Below are positions 16,141 through 26,467 of a stretch of DNA of 64,000 bases, in pieces (the first letter of the stretch is position 1; the number at the start of each line of letters is the position of its first letter). Both the position numbers and the translations under genes were made by a program. This DNA comes from Frigoriglobus tundricola (lineage in GTDB: Bacteria; Planctomycetota; Planctomycetia; Gemmatales; Gemmataceae). Below the pieces are notes generated by a model. That model was not told the origin of the DNA and searched no databases. It saw only the letters and a list, made by a program, of their open reading frames with translations. The stretch lies in NCBI RefSeq assembly GCF_013128195.2, contig NZ_CP053452.2, forward strand, positions 1,302,001 to 1,366,000, in the 5' to 3' direction.

Positions 16141-17013
16141 CTACCAGTGAGTTTCCAGTTCGCGAAACGCCGCCGGGAGATGTTCCACCAGATCGGGGGC
16201 CGTGAGCGCCGTCTGACCGATCGCGCCCGCACCGAGGTCGCCGGCCCGCCCGTGAACCCACGCGCCCAGCACTGCCGCGTCCAGCGCGCCCAGCCCCTGG
16301 CCGATCAGGGCCGCGATCACGCCCGTAAGCACGTCGCCCGAGCCGCCGGTCGCCATCCCGGGGTTCCCGGTCGTATTCCGGTACAGGTTCGCCCCGTCGG
16401 TCACGAGCGTCCCGGAGCCCTTCAGCAGCAGCACGCAGCCGAACATCCGGGCGAACGCGACCGCCTGCTTGTGCCGCTCGGCGTCGGTCGTCGGTGCGGC
16501 ATCGCCGGTGAGCCGCGCGAACTCGCCCGGGTGGGGCGTCAGCACGAGTGGCGCGGTCCGGCGGGCCACGCCCGTAAACGGCGACACCGCGAACAGGCCG
16601 TCGGCGTCCAGCACCACCGGCTTGTCGGTGATCTCATCCAACACGCTGCGGACGAACGTCCCGGTTCCCTGCCCGCGGCCGAGCCCGGGGCCGATCGCGA
16701 GGACGTCAGCGGACCGGGCCAGATCGAACGTCTCTTCCGCGGTGCCGTCTCCGAACGAGCCGTCCGCGTGCTGGCGGATGCCGGTCGTCATGTACGCGGG
16801 GCACCCGGCCGCCACGACCTCTTGCACGTCAACCGGAGAGGCGACCTGCACGAGCCCGGCCCCGGCCCGGAGCGCGGCCCGGCCGCACAGCACCGCCGCG
16901 CCGCTCATCCCGCGGCTCCCGGCCACCACCAGCACCTTGCCGTAAGTGCCCTTGTGGCCGGCGGCCGCGCGCCGCGGGAGCCGGGGTAACTCGTGAATCG
17001 GCGTTGCGTCCAT
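16141..17013 (-). CDS. nnrD: ADP-dependent NAD(P)H-hydrate dehydratase
   Basis: A 290-residue protein of the YjeF C-terminal/ribokinase-like family. Motifs: HKGTYGKVLVVAGSRGMSGA, AIGPGLGRG, VLDADGLFAV, LTPHPGEFARL, LLLKGSGTLVTDG, and the nucleotide/substrate loop MATGGSGDVLTGVIAALIGQ. The enzyme dehydrates the S form of NAD(P)H hydrate, a damaged cofactor, at the cost of ADP. The epimerase domain (NnrE) that is often fused at the N-terminus is absent, so it must be encoded elsewhere. The ATG at 17013 (MDATPIHELP) is preferred over longer frames that read through low-complexity upstream sequence. Confidence 0.9.
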   Translation of the reverse strand: MDATPIHELPRLPRRAAAGHKGTYGKVLVVAGSRGMSGAAVLCGRAALRAGAGLVQVASPVDVQEVVAAGCPAYMTTGIRQHADGSFGDGTAEETFDLARSADVLAIGPGLGRGQGTGTFVRSVLDEITDKPVVLDADGLFAVSPFTGVARRTAPLVLTPHPGEFARLTGDAAPTTDAERHKQAVAFARMFGCVLLLKGSGTLVTDGANLYRNTTGNPGMATGGSGDVLTGVIAALIGQGLGALDAAVLGAWVHGRAGDLGAGAIGQTALTAPDLVEHLPAAFRELETHW

Positions 17014-17136
17014 GATCGCTCCCCACACGCAGACGGTTATACCGCGACGACCAGCATACGGACACGGACGCCCGACCCGAAACCTAATCGATTCGATCGC
17101 GCCAGCCCCTACATTCCGCGCAACAAAGAGAAAAGA

Positions 17137-17557
17137 GCCGCAGAGAAGAAGGAAGAGCCGCAGATAACGCAGAAGGCGCGGATCAGACAAAAGCAGAAGA
17201 GCCGCAGATAAACGCAGAAGGCGCAGATCAGAATTAGATCCGGTGGCGGTATGAGCGTCGGTCCGGTGGCTCCGGGAGCGAACTGAGAGTGGCTACCGGT
17301 GCTGAAACTCAAACGCCTCAATCGAGCCGCGACCGGCAGGGAGCGGGCCAGTCCCCTTCTCCAAATGGGGCATGCCCGCTCCCTGCCGGTCGCGGCTCGA
17401 TCTCGCGCTGTACCTTCGGATCATCACGTTTTCGGGCGGCACGGGCCGTCAGACAAACTGTTCGCTTTCATCTCATACAATAATTCGTATTCTGATCTGC
17501 GTCTTCTGCGTTAATCTGCGGCTCTTCTTTCTCTTCTTTCTTCTCCACGGCTCTTTT
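17137..17557. repeat. Nested inverted repeats in a gene-less stretch
   Basis: A perfect 28-bp inverted repeat (17321-17348 and 17374-17401) sits inside a wider one: GAGCCGCAGATAAACGCAGA-type sequence, present twice at about 17150-17230, reappears inverted at about 17482-17557, reaching the 3' end of the trehalase gene. The stretch 17014-17556 otherwise holds no gene. Confidence 0.7.
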
Positions 17558-18876
17558 TACGCGCCGCGGGCGAGTGTGCGGGCGAAGTCCACGAACACGC
17601 CGTTCGTCCACCCGAAGCCCTCCACGAGGCCGTAGTGCCCGGCTTCCGGCGCGCGGTGCGGGTCGGCCACGTTGTACTTTTCGAGCATCGTGCCGAGCGT
17701 CGTGAACCCGTGGGCGCAGGTGTTGCACCAGCGCCGCCGCACCTCGGCCGCCTCGGCCGCGAAGCCGTACCGGTCCAGACCCGCCGCCGCGATCCAGTTG
17801 AGCGGCGCCCACCCGTTCGGGTACGCCCACTGCCGGCCCGGGAACGGTTCCAGCGAGGTGACGAGCCCGCCCGGGAGCAGGAACTGCGGGAGCCACCGCG
17901 CCACCACCTCGTTCGCCTGCTCCTGGGTCGCCAGCCCGGCCCACAGCGGGAAGAAGCCGGCCGCCGACAGGCACGGGCAGCGGTCCTCGCGCTTCCAGTC
18001 GAAGTCGAAGAAGAACCCCTTCTTGGCGTCCCACATCAGCTCGCGCATGGTCTCCCCGCGGGCCTCGGCCGCGCCGCGCCAGTACTGCGCCTCGCCCGCC
18101 GCGCCGAGCTGGCCCAGCGCCCACGCCTGGTCCACCTCGCGGGCGTACAGGATGCTGTTCAGGCACACCGGCAGGAAGTCCATCCACCGCCCGGCCTCGC
18201 TCCCGGGGCGGTCGCCGTCGCACCGCGTGGAGTGGTCCCAGCCGCTCTCGCACGACGCCAGGAAGTGACTGTAGTTGATGTCGTGGTACCGCGACAGCCC
18301 GCGGTACTTCCGCCGCTCGTGCGGGTGCTTCTCGCCCAGCCAGCAGATCTCGTGCTCCCGGACCGCCAGCCGGATCATGCGCCGCAGGTACTCGTCCGCG
18401 TCCGCGTCGCCCCGCGCCGCTTTGATACCGTGCGCGAGCCGGACCAGCATCGTGAAAAACGGCGGCTGGCTCCGCGAGGTGAAGTAGTACCGGTTGCCGT
18501 TGGGGACGAACCCGAACCGCTCGATCAGCGCGGCCATGTTCTCGGCCATGTCGAACACGAGCCACTCGTGCGACGTGCCGACGAGGCCGAGCGAGGTGAA
18601 GAAGCTGTCCCAGTAGTACATCTCCTGGAACAGCGGGCGCACCGGGTCGGTGGCGGGGACGAGGTACGGCCGGGGGAGCCCGATCAGGGTGCCGGAGTCG
18701 TGCGGGTGGAACCGCACGAGCCGGTCCCAGAAGCCCTCAATGTACTCGAGCACCGGCTGGTAGCCGGTGCGGGCGATCGGCGGCGGCATCGGTCCCTCGG
18801 CCACGAGTCCCGGGCTCCACGGTCCGGCGTTCCACGTCGAAGGCGTGTCGGCACGTTCCACTGCGACTCCGTTCAT
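17557..18876 (-). CDS. Trehalase-like glycoside hydrolase (GH37 type)
   Basis: A protein of about 439 residues with the marks of GH37 trehalases: FQEMYYWDSFFTSLGLV (family signature around ExYxWD), SRSQPPFFTML, SRYHDINYS, QWAYPNGWAPLNW and VEGFGWTNGVF near the end. It should hydrolyse alpha,alpha-trehalose to two glucose by inversion. No signal peptide is evident, so it is probably cytoplasmic. The ATG at 18876 is used; a TTG at 18888 would overlap the treZ stop by four bases and is also possible. It is the last gene of the glgX-treY-treZ set, so synthesis and breakdown of trehalose would be co-expressed. Confidence 0.8.
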   Translation of the reverse strand: MNGVAVERADTPSTWNAGPWSPGLVAEGPMPPPIARTGYQPVLEYIEGFWDRLVRFHPHDSGTLIGLPRPYLVPATDPVRPLFQEMYYWDSFFTSLGLVGTSHEWLVFDMAENMAALIERFGFVPNGNRYYFTSRSQPPFFTMLVRLAHGIKAARGDADADEYLRRMIRLAVREHEICWLGEKHPHERRKYRGLSRYHDINYSHFLASCESGWDHSTRCDGDRPGSEAGRWMDFLPVCLNSILYAREVDQAWALGQLGAAGEAQYWRGAAEARGETMRELMWDAKKGFFFDFDWKREDRCPCLSAAGFFPLWAGLATQEQANEVVARWLPQFLLPGGLVTSLEPFPGRQWAYPNGWAPLNWIAAAGLDRYGFAAEAAEVRRRWCNTCAHGFTTLGTMLEKYNVADPHRAPEAGHYGLVEGFGWTNGVFVDFARTLARGA

Positions 18877-18884
18877 GATGGCAC

Positions 18885-20798
18885 TCAACCGGAAACGGGA
18901 ACCTTGTAGCTCGGAACTTCCGCGCCCCCGCGGGCCGCCAGGAGCACGGCGGCCTCGCCCGGGATCTGCCAGTTGTCGTCGGTGTCCAGCGGGGCGGTTC
19001 CGTGCCCGCCGTACTTCGGGTCCTCACTGGACCAGATCGGGTGCCAATGCGATCCGCGTGCCGGCGGGGCCAAAAGCGGCTCGGGGGCCGGCTCCAGGAC
19101 CAGATCGCGCCCCAGGTTCACGATCAGCAACCGGTCGCCCGCGTCCGGGTGGAAGAACCGCAGCACGAACGCGTTGGTGCCCAGCACGGCGCCGTCCAGG
19201 TGCCCGCCGGTGTGCCCGGCCCGCAGCGCGGGGTCGGCGTTCCGCAGCGCGAGCAGGTCCTTGTGAAGGGCCACCCACTCGCCACGCAACGAACGCTCGG
19301 CCGGGTCCAACTTGCACGCCTCGAACGTGGCCGGGGCGGCCGGGTCGGGGATCAGCTTCTGCCCCTCCGGCCCCGCCAGGGACCGGAACCGGCGCATGGC
19401 CTCGCGGCGCCCGCCGTGGACCAGCGCGGCCAGTTCCGGGTAGTGGTCGGCGAAATAGAGGAAGGGCTTGGTGCTGGCGTACTCCTGGCCCTGGAAGAGC
19501 ATGGGCGTGCCGGGACCGAGCAGCAGGTACGCGGTGACCGCGCGGTACCGGCCGGGGCTGGTGAGCTGGTGGATCCGGAGCCCGCGGCCGGAGTTGGCGA
19601 CCTGGTCGTGGTTCTCGATGAAGCACACGAACCGGTTGCGCGGGACGCCGAAGGCCGGCGTGCCGCGGCGCCGCCGGTGCCACCGGTACTGCTGCCCCTG
19701 GTACAGGAAGCCCCACTTCGCGGCGCTCACCAGCTCCTGCGGGGCGCCCAGATAGTCGGTGAAGTAGCCCTCGTTCTTGCCGGTGAGCGCCACGCGGGCC
19801 GAGTGGTGCAGGTCGTCGTTCCACAGGGCGTCCAGCCCGAACCCGCCCTCGTCCACCGGCTTCACCAGGTTCGCCTCCTGTGGCTCGTTCTCGCCCATGA
19901 TGAACGTCGCGCGGCCGCGCGCCACCTGGCGCACGCGCTTTTGCAGGGCCGCGATCACGTGCTCCGGCGAGTCGTCGAAGATGGCCTGGGTGGCGTCGAG
20001 GCGCAGGCCGTCGATGTGGAACTCGTCCACCCAGTAGCCGGCGTTGGCGACGAAGAACTCGCGCACCGGCCCGGAGTCCAGGCCGTCGAAGTTGAACGGC
20101 TCGCCCCACTCGGTCTTGTGGATCTTGCTGAGGAACTGCGGGGCGAACTCGCGGATGTAGTTCCCGTCCGGCCCGAAGTGGTTGTACACCACGTCGAGGA
20201 CCACGCCGAGCCCCTGCGCGTGGGCGGCGTCCACGAACCGGCGCATGTCGTCGGGCGGCCCGTAGAGCCGCGTGGGGGCGTAGAGGCACACGCCGTCGTA
20301 GCCCCAGCCGAACCGGCCGGGGAAGTCCGCGACCGGCATCACGCACACGGCGGTCACGCCGAGATCGGCCAGGTCCGGCAACCGGCCGATGGCCGCGGCC
20401 CATGTGCCCTCGGGCGTGAACGTGCCGATGTGGATCTCGTACAGCACCTGCCCTTCCGCCGGCACGCCGGTCCATTCGGGGTCGTGCCACACGAACGCGC
20501 GCGGGTCGACGACCTCCGACGGGCCGTGCGGGCCGCCGGGCTGGAACCGCGACGCCGGGTCCGGGAACAGCGACGGCTCGCCGTCGATCCGGTACCGGTA
20601 CCGGTCCCCGGCGAACGCGCCCCGCACCAGTCCGGAGAACCAGCCGTTCCCTTCGGCGCGGAGTTCGGTCGCCGAACCGCCTTCGATCACGACCTCGATG
20701 CGCGTGCAGATCGGTGCCCAGAGGCGGAACTGCGTTCCCTCACCGGGCACGACCTCCGCCCCGTAAGGGTACCGACGGGCGTATTCGACCTCGGGCAT
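18885..20798 (-). CDS. treZ: Malto-oligosyltrehalose trehalohydrolase
   Basis: A 637-residue GH13 enzyme. After an N-terminal CBM48-like domain (FRLWAPICTRIEVVIEG) come VLYEIHIGTFTPEGTWAAAI, WGYDGVCLYAP, LDVVYNHFGPDGNY, HIDGLRLDATQ (nucleophile Asp268), FIMGENE (acid/base Glu303) and FIENHDQVAN. The motif set and the length are those of TreZ, which cuts the terminal maltooligosyl trehalose to release trehalose. ATG at 20798 with CTGGAGGAACG upstream. It sits between treY (225 bases upstream) and the trehalase gene (overlapping or eight bases away), all minus strand. Confidence 0.92.
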   Translation of the reverse strand: MPEVEYARRYPYGAEVVPGEGTQFRLWAPICTRIEVVIEGGSATELRAEGNGWFSGLVRGAFAGDRYRYRIDGEPSLFPDPASRFQPGGPHGPSEVVDPRAFVWHDPEWTGVPAEGQVLYEIHIGTFTPEGTWAAAIGRLPDLADLGVTAVCVMPVADFPGRFGWGYDGVCLYAPTRLYGPPDDMRRFVDAAHAQGLGVVLDVVYNHFGPDGNYIREFAPQFLSKIHKTEWGEPFNFDGLDSGPVREFFVANAGYWVDEFHIDGLRLDATQAIFDDSPEHVIAALQKRVRQVARGRATFIMGENEPQEANLVKPVDEGGFGLDALWNDDLHHSARVALTGKNEGYFTDYLGAPQELVSAAKWGFLYQGQQYRWHRRRRGTPAFGVPRNRFVCFIENHDQVANSGRGLRIHQLTSPGRYRAVTAYLLLGPGTPMLFQGQEYASTKPFLYFADHYPELAALVHGGRREAMRRFRSLAGPEGQKLIPDPAAPATFEACKLDPAERSLRGEWVALHKDLLALRNADPALRAGHTGGHLDGAVLGTNAFVLRFFHPDAGDRLLIVNLGRDLVLEPAPEPLLAPPARGSHWHPIWSSEDPKYGGHGTAPLDTDDNWQIPGEAAVLLAARGGAEVPSYKVPVSG

Positions 20799-20878
20799 TC
20801 GTTCCTCCAGAACAAGAAGCGGTAGACAGGTACCGCGACCGGTACCGCCCCTTTCACCAGCCGCACCGCGTGCGCGGC

Positions 20879-20998
20879 CAGCGAGCGGCGCGGCGTGAGC
20901 CCGCCGGTGGTAGACAACTCGAAGCACCGGCGGGCGCGCCGCTCGCTGCGCCCGCACAACTCTGTTAGTGTCTGGTCACTCGGAGCACCGGCGGGCTC
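20879..20998. repeat. Inverted repeats, GAGCCCGCCGGTG family
   Basis: GCGAGCGGCGCGGCGTGAGC followed by CCGCCGGTG is answered by CACCGGCGGGCGCGCCGCTC at 20926 onward, then a second CACCGGCGGGCTCGCGCCG at about 20983. It fills the treY-treZ gap. A related copy lies at 33613-33650. Confidence 0.6.
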
Positions 20999-21023
20999 GC
21001 GCCGCTTGGCCGCCCCAACGGCG

Positions 21024-24000
21024 CTACTCCCGAACGTACACCGCGACCGGGAACACGCCGAACAGTTCCGCCGCCTCAATCGGGTCGTCCGACAGACTCA
21101 GCCGCTCGCCGGTCAGGGCGTTCCGGTACCGCCCGTGCGGGATGTCCGGCGGGAGCGTGACCATCGTGTCGCCCCACACTTTGCGCCCCAGCGGCGGCCG
21201 GTCGGCGCCGGGGACCAGCTTCGCGACGAGTCGCGGCACCGCGACGACGGCCGCCTGATCCCCCAGCACGCGGGCGAACGCGAACACGTGGTTCGCGCGT
21301 TCCCCGGTGGCCGTGAGCGGCACGTACGCGCCGTCCGCGAAGAGCGCGGGTGCGCCTTCCGGCTGCGGAGCGCCCCGGCCGTCGCCAGGAGCTTGGCCCG
21401 CGGGTCGCTCGGCCGCTTGACAGGTCCAGGGCCAGCCGGCAGCGCCCGCGCGGCGCTGCCGGGCGGCGTCGATTTCGGCCAGTAGCGCCACGCGGGTGTC
21501 GTAGTCCACGGGCCGCCGGTTGTCGGGGTCCACCAGACTGAGGTCCCACAGCTCGGTGCCCTGGTAGGTGTCTGGCACCCCCGGCACGGTACACCGGATC
21601 ACCGTCTGGGCGAGCGAGTTCACCCGCCCGAACGCCGCCACGCGCTCGGCGAACGCCGTGAGGTCCGCGAGAAACGCCCCGGACACCGCCGGGTCCAGGA
21701 CCTTCTGTACGAACCCGGCGACCTCGTCTTCGTAGTCGGTGTCGGGGTTGATCCAACTGCTGTGGACCTTCGCCTCGGCCAGCGCCTTTTTCATGTACGC
21801 CTGGATGCGCGCGACGAACTCGGGCGTCGGCGGGCCGTCCCACGCGCCGACGAGCGTCTGGTAGAGGAGCCACTCCTCGTTCGCGTCCGGCGCGGGGTCC
21901 GCGTCGGCGGATTCGGCCTTGTGCCGCCGGTTCCGGTCGGCCCAGCGGGCGACGGCGGCGCCCCACTCCTCGGGCAGCTCGGACAGCACGTTCAGCCGCG
22001 CGCGGACGTCCTCGCTGCGCTTCGTGTCGTGCGTGGAGAGCGGGCACAGCCCGCCCGGCTGCGTCCGCCCGCGCTCGGCAAGGAACGCGTGAAGGCGCTC
22101 CGGCGCCCAGCCGAACCGGGCTGGCTCGCCGCCCACCTCGTTGAGCGAGCCGAGCCGGTTGTACACGTAGAGCGCCGTGTCCTCGACGCCCTTGGCGGTG
22201 ACCGGCGCCGTCACCTGTTGGAACTTGCCCGCGAACCGGCGCTGGAGGGCGCGGTACTCGTCGCCGGCCGGGCCGTCCGGCGGGTCGGCGAGGAGCACCG
22301 TGTTGCGGATGAAGTCGAACAGCGACTTGCCGAGCGTGGGGTTCCGCTTCCGGGCGCGGTGAACCGCGCGGCCCACCGCGGCCTTGTCCGTCGGGGACGC
22401 CCCGCCGTTCACGTAGGAGCGGTAGACCGGGAAGCACGCGATCACCTCGCGCAGCGCCCGGCGGATGCCGTTCAGGGTGAAGTCGCGCGACCGGCGGTCG
22501 AGCCGCGCGAGGCGGTCGAGCTGGTGCGACAGCGACAACAGCTCGCTCGCCAGCGACGAGCTGAGGATCTGCATTTTGCCGTCGTGCGCGGCGTCCGCGA
22601 ACCGCTCGCCGTGCCCGGTGAAGCGCTGGTACACGTCGGTCAGCGCCGGCTCGCCGCCCGGGTCCACGAACAGCCCATTCACGGCGTTCGTGAACTCGTA
22701 GCCGGCGGTGCCGTCGCACACCCAGTCCGCCGGGAGCGCCTCGCCGTCACCGAGGATCTTCTCCACCACGACGTAGAGGGGGCAACCCACCCCCCTGCCT
22801 GAAGGGAGGGGGGTGACGGCCCGGGAAGCCTCCTTGGACCCACCGGAGGCATCGGGGCTCCGGAGATCTTGCGCCCCTCCCTTCAGGGAGGGGCTGGGGG
22901 TGGGTTCTTCGCCCGCCCGCTCGGCGACCGCGAGCTGGTAGTACGATTGCAGCCGGTCGAGATACTGTTTGGGGTCGAACAGCCCGTCCGGGTGGTCGAT
23001 GCGGAGCCCGTCGGCGAGCCCGTCCGCGACCCAGCCGATCCACTTCCGGTGGACCGCGCGGAACACGTCCTCGCGCTCCATGCTGAGCGCGGCCAGTTCG
23101 TTCACGTCGAAGAACCGGCGGTAGTTGATCTCGTCGGACGCCACCCGCCAGAAGCTCAACCGGTACGCCTGCGCTTCGAGCAGGGCGTCCAGCCGCCGCG
23201 AAGCTCGCCGGCGCGCCGGGCGTGCCGGACAGCTGCGCCACCGCCTCGCGGATCGCGGCCGCGGCCCCCGCCGACCCGCCCGCGAGTTCGGAGAGCCGCC
23301 GCTGGATCACGCCGCACTCGGCCCGCCCTCGGCCAGCGCCCCGGGTCGGCCTCGTCGCGCGCCGGCAGGTGCCGGATCGCCGTAAGAATGCTCCGCAACT
23401 CGATCGTCTCCGGCGCGTCCGCGCCGGCCGCGTCGCGGAGCCGCGCGAGCGCGGGGTCGAGGAGCCGCGCATAGGTCCGCGGGTCGAGCGGGAACACGGC
23501 CTCCCAGTACCGCACCACGAACCGGCCGTGCGCGAAGTCGAGTGTCAGTTGGCCCGCTTCGAGCACCTGCCCGTAGGGCTCGCCGAGGACCGGCAGGAGC
23601 AACCGGCCGCGCATGGAGTCGCGCGGCGAGTCGTACCACGCGATGTCGAAGTAATCGGCGTACGGCGACGCCGGGCCGTGCTCCAGCACGTCCGCCCACC
23701 ACGCGTTGTCGCCCGCCACGCTCATGTGGTTCGGGACGACGTCGAGGATCAGCCCCATCCCGCGGGCGCGCAGCGCGGCCGCGAGCGCCGCGAGGTCGGA
23801 CTCAGTCCCGATCTCCGGGTTCAGCCGGTCGTGGTCGATGATGTCGTAGCCGTGGACGCTGCCCGGCCGCGCGCGGAGCAGCGGGGACGCGTAAAGGTGC
23901 GTGACCCCGAGCGCGTCGAAGTACGCCACGCGGGCGAGCGCGTCGCGCAGCGTGAAGCCGGCGTGGAACTGGAGCCGGTACGTGGCGCCGGGCGTGCCGG

Positions 24001-24040
24001 CGCGCGCCGGCACCGGCGGCGGGCTGCTGGGGTCGCTCAC
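21024..24040 (-). pseudogene. treY: Malto-oligosyltrehalose synthase, frameshifted twice
   Basis: TreY is spread over three frames. From GTG 24040 (VSDPSSPPP) the first frame gives GATYRLQFHAGFTLRDALAR, GVTHLYASPLL, DVVPNHMS and LRSILTAIRHLPARDEADP. Near 23341-23345 the frame changes, giving AECGVIQRRLSELAGG to SGTPGAPASF. Near 23195-23202 it changes again to RLDALLEAQAYRLSFWRVAS, then DGLRIDHPDGLFDPKQYLDR and VVVEKILGDGEALP. Both changes fit one extra base in a G-rich run. The enzyme rearranges the terminal alpha-1,4 bond of maltodextrin to alpha-1,1. The GTG overlaps the probable glgX stop. An in-frame palindromic insertion (22778-22913) also separates the nucleophile region from the acid/base region. 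Active only if the shifts are sequencing errors. Confidence 0.8.
22778..22913 (-). repeat. Palindromic element inserted in frame within treY
   Basis: Two palindromes (CCCCTGCCTGAAGGGAGGGG and GCCCCTCCCTTCAGGGAGGG) flank a spacer with CGGAGATCTTGCGCC. The block encodes about 45 residues (PTPSPSLKGGAQDLRSPDAS and on) absent from normal TreY proteins. The same peptide is encoded by the intergenic repeat at 14855-15125. Confidence 0.85.
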
Positions 24041-26240
24041 GGCTGGCCCCCGGTGCGGAGCGGCGCGCCCGCGGGCCGGTGACCGCCTTCCGCAGCGCGG
24101 CCGCCCGGAGCGGGGTGAGGTCCGCGTGGGGGTCGCGCAGCGAGCGGGTGCGGAACAGCGCGAGCGCGTGGTCCGCCAGCTCGTACTTCTCGCCACCGCG
24201 CACCGTCGCGTGCGGCTTGTGGTCGTCGGCCGTGTCGAGCACCAGCTCCCACTCGTGGTCGTCGTTCGTCGCCGGCAGGGCGAACCGCACGTGCCGGGTG
24301 TCGGCGTTCATCAGGACCAGGAGCGTGTCGCCGACGATCGGCTCGCCGTGCTCGTCGGTCTCGCGGATCAGGTCGCCGGCGAGCCGCACCCCGAGCGACT
24401 TGTGCGGCAGCTTCCACTCGTGGTCCGTCAGCTCGTGCCCGTTCGGCTTGAACCACGACACGTCCGCGACGCCCTCCCCGCGGATCGGGCGCCCCTGGAA
24501 GAACGTCCGCCGCTTGAGCACCGGCTCCTCGGCCCGCAGCCGCGTGACGGCGTGCGCGAACGCCAGGAAGTCGCGGTCGGCGCGCTCCCAGGCGAGCCAG
24601 GTGAGGTCGTTGTCCTGGCAGTACGCGTTGTTGTTGCCGCGCTGGGTGTGGCCGATCTCGTCGCCCGCGAGGAGCATCGGCACGCCCTGGCTCAGCAGCA
24701 CCGTGGCGAGCATGTTCCGCCGCTGCCGGGCGCGCCGCGCGGTCACCTTGGGGTCGTCGGTCGGCCCCTCGTGCCCGCCGTTCCAGTTGCGGTTGTCGTT
24801 GTGCCCGTCGCTGTTCCCCTCGCCGTTGGCCTCGTTGTGCTTCCGCTCGTAGCTCACGAGGTCGGTGAGCGTGTAGCCGTCGTGGCAGGTGACGAAGTTG
24901 ATGCTCGCGTAGGGCCGCCGGCCGGTCCGCTCGTACAGGTCGCCGGACCCGGTTAAGCGGTGCGCGAGCACGTCGGTCGGCACCTCGCGCCCGGCCCAGA
25001 ACGCGCGGACCGCGTCGCGGTACTCGCCGTTCCACTCGGTCCAGCCCACCGGGAAGTTGCCGACCATGTAGCCGCCGGGGCCGATGTCCCACGGCTCGGC
25101 GATGAGCTTCACCCGGTTCAGCACCGGGTCCTGGTGGATGATGTCGAAGAACGAGCCGAGCTTGTCCACCACGGCCAGCTCGCGGGCGAGCGTCGGCGCG
25201 AGGTCGAACCGGAACCCGTCCACGTGCATCTCCTGCACCCAGTAGCGCAGGCTGTCCATGACGAGCTGGAGCACGCGCGGGTGCTGCATGTTCGGGCTGT
25301 TCCCGCACCCGGTGAAGTCCATGTAGTAGCGCGGGGCCTCGGGCGAGAGGAAGTAGTAGCCGGCGTTGTCCACCCCGCGCCAGGACAGCGTCGGGCCGTT
25401 CTGGTTCCCCTCGGCGGTGTGGTTGTACACCACGTCCAGGATCACCTCGATGCCGGCCGCGTGCAGGGCGCGGACCATCGTTTTGAACTCGCGGGTGGCG
25501 CACGCGGGGTCGGCCGGGTCGGAGCAGAACCGCGGGTCCGGCGCGAAGAACCCCAGCGTGTTGTACCCCCAGTAGTTGCTCAGCCCCTTCTCCATCAGGT
25601 GCCGGTCGTCGATCCGGTAGTGGACCGGCAGCAGCTCGACGGCGGTGACGTTCAGCTCCCGCAGGTGCCGGACCGCCGCCTCCGACCCGAGCCCCGCGTA
25701 CGTCCCGCGCAGGCGCTCGGGCACGCCGGGCATGAACCGGGTGAACCCCTTGACCTGGAGCTCGTAAATGACGGTCTCGTGCCAGGGGCGGGCCGGCGCC
25801 CGGTCGTCGCCCCAGGTGAACGCGGTATCGACAACGGCCCCGAGCGGCGCAAACGCCGAACTGTCCCGGGCGTCGAACGTGGTGTCGTCGTGCCCGACGG
25901 TGTAGCCGAACAGGGCGTCGGACCAGATCAGCCCGCGGCCCACGGCCTTGGCGTACGGGTCGAACAGCAGCTTGTGGGCGTTGAACCGGTGGCCCTTCTC
26001 CGGCTCATAGGGGCCGTGAACGCGGAAGCCGTAGCGCTGGCCGGGGAGCACGTCCGGCAGGTACGCGTGGAACACCTGATCGGTGCGCTCGCGCAGCGGG
26101 ACGCGCCGCTCCTCGAGTGCAGGGCCTTCGAACAGGCACAGGTCCACGGCGGTCGCGTTCTCGCTGAACAGGGCGAAGTTCACGCCCGCGCCGTCCCAGG
26201 TTGCCCCGAGCGGGTACGGACGCCCCGGCCACACGCGCAT
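24037..26240 (-). CDS. glgX: Glycogen debranching enzyme
   Basis: A GH13 isoamylase-type enzyme starting MRVWPGRPYPLGATWDGAGV. Motifs: VIYELQVKGFTRFMPGVPER, SNYWGYNTLGFFAPD, VILDVVYNHTAEGNQ, HVDGFRFDLAPTLARE (nucleophile Asp), LIAEPWDIGPGGYMVG (acid/base Glu), FVTCHDGYTLTDLVSYERKH and LLAGDEIGHTQRGNNNAY. It removes alpha-1,6 branches to feed TreY. The start frame runs on to 23802 with a low-quality 78-residue tail, overlapping treY by 239 bases. A one-base deletion near 24060 would instead end it at 24037, in a GTGA overlap with treY, at ~734 residues, the usual size. I prefer the latter. Start ATG 26240 with GAGGAGC upstream. Confidence 0.88.
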
Positions 26241-26467
26241 AGCTCCTCCTCGAAATTCGGAACCGAGTCCCGGCCAGAATGGGCGAAAAGCGAATAGCGT
26301 ACCAAATCCCTCTTGAGAATCGGAAACACGATGCAGACAGGAACGTCCCAATCGTTCCCGGCACGAACCGTGCATGGAGGGGCCGACAGCACCGGATCGA
26401 TCCGGTGGCTCGATACGAGCACCCGCTTATCGGCGGGACCCTCCCCCAGCAATTACGGAGACCGAAG

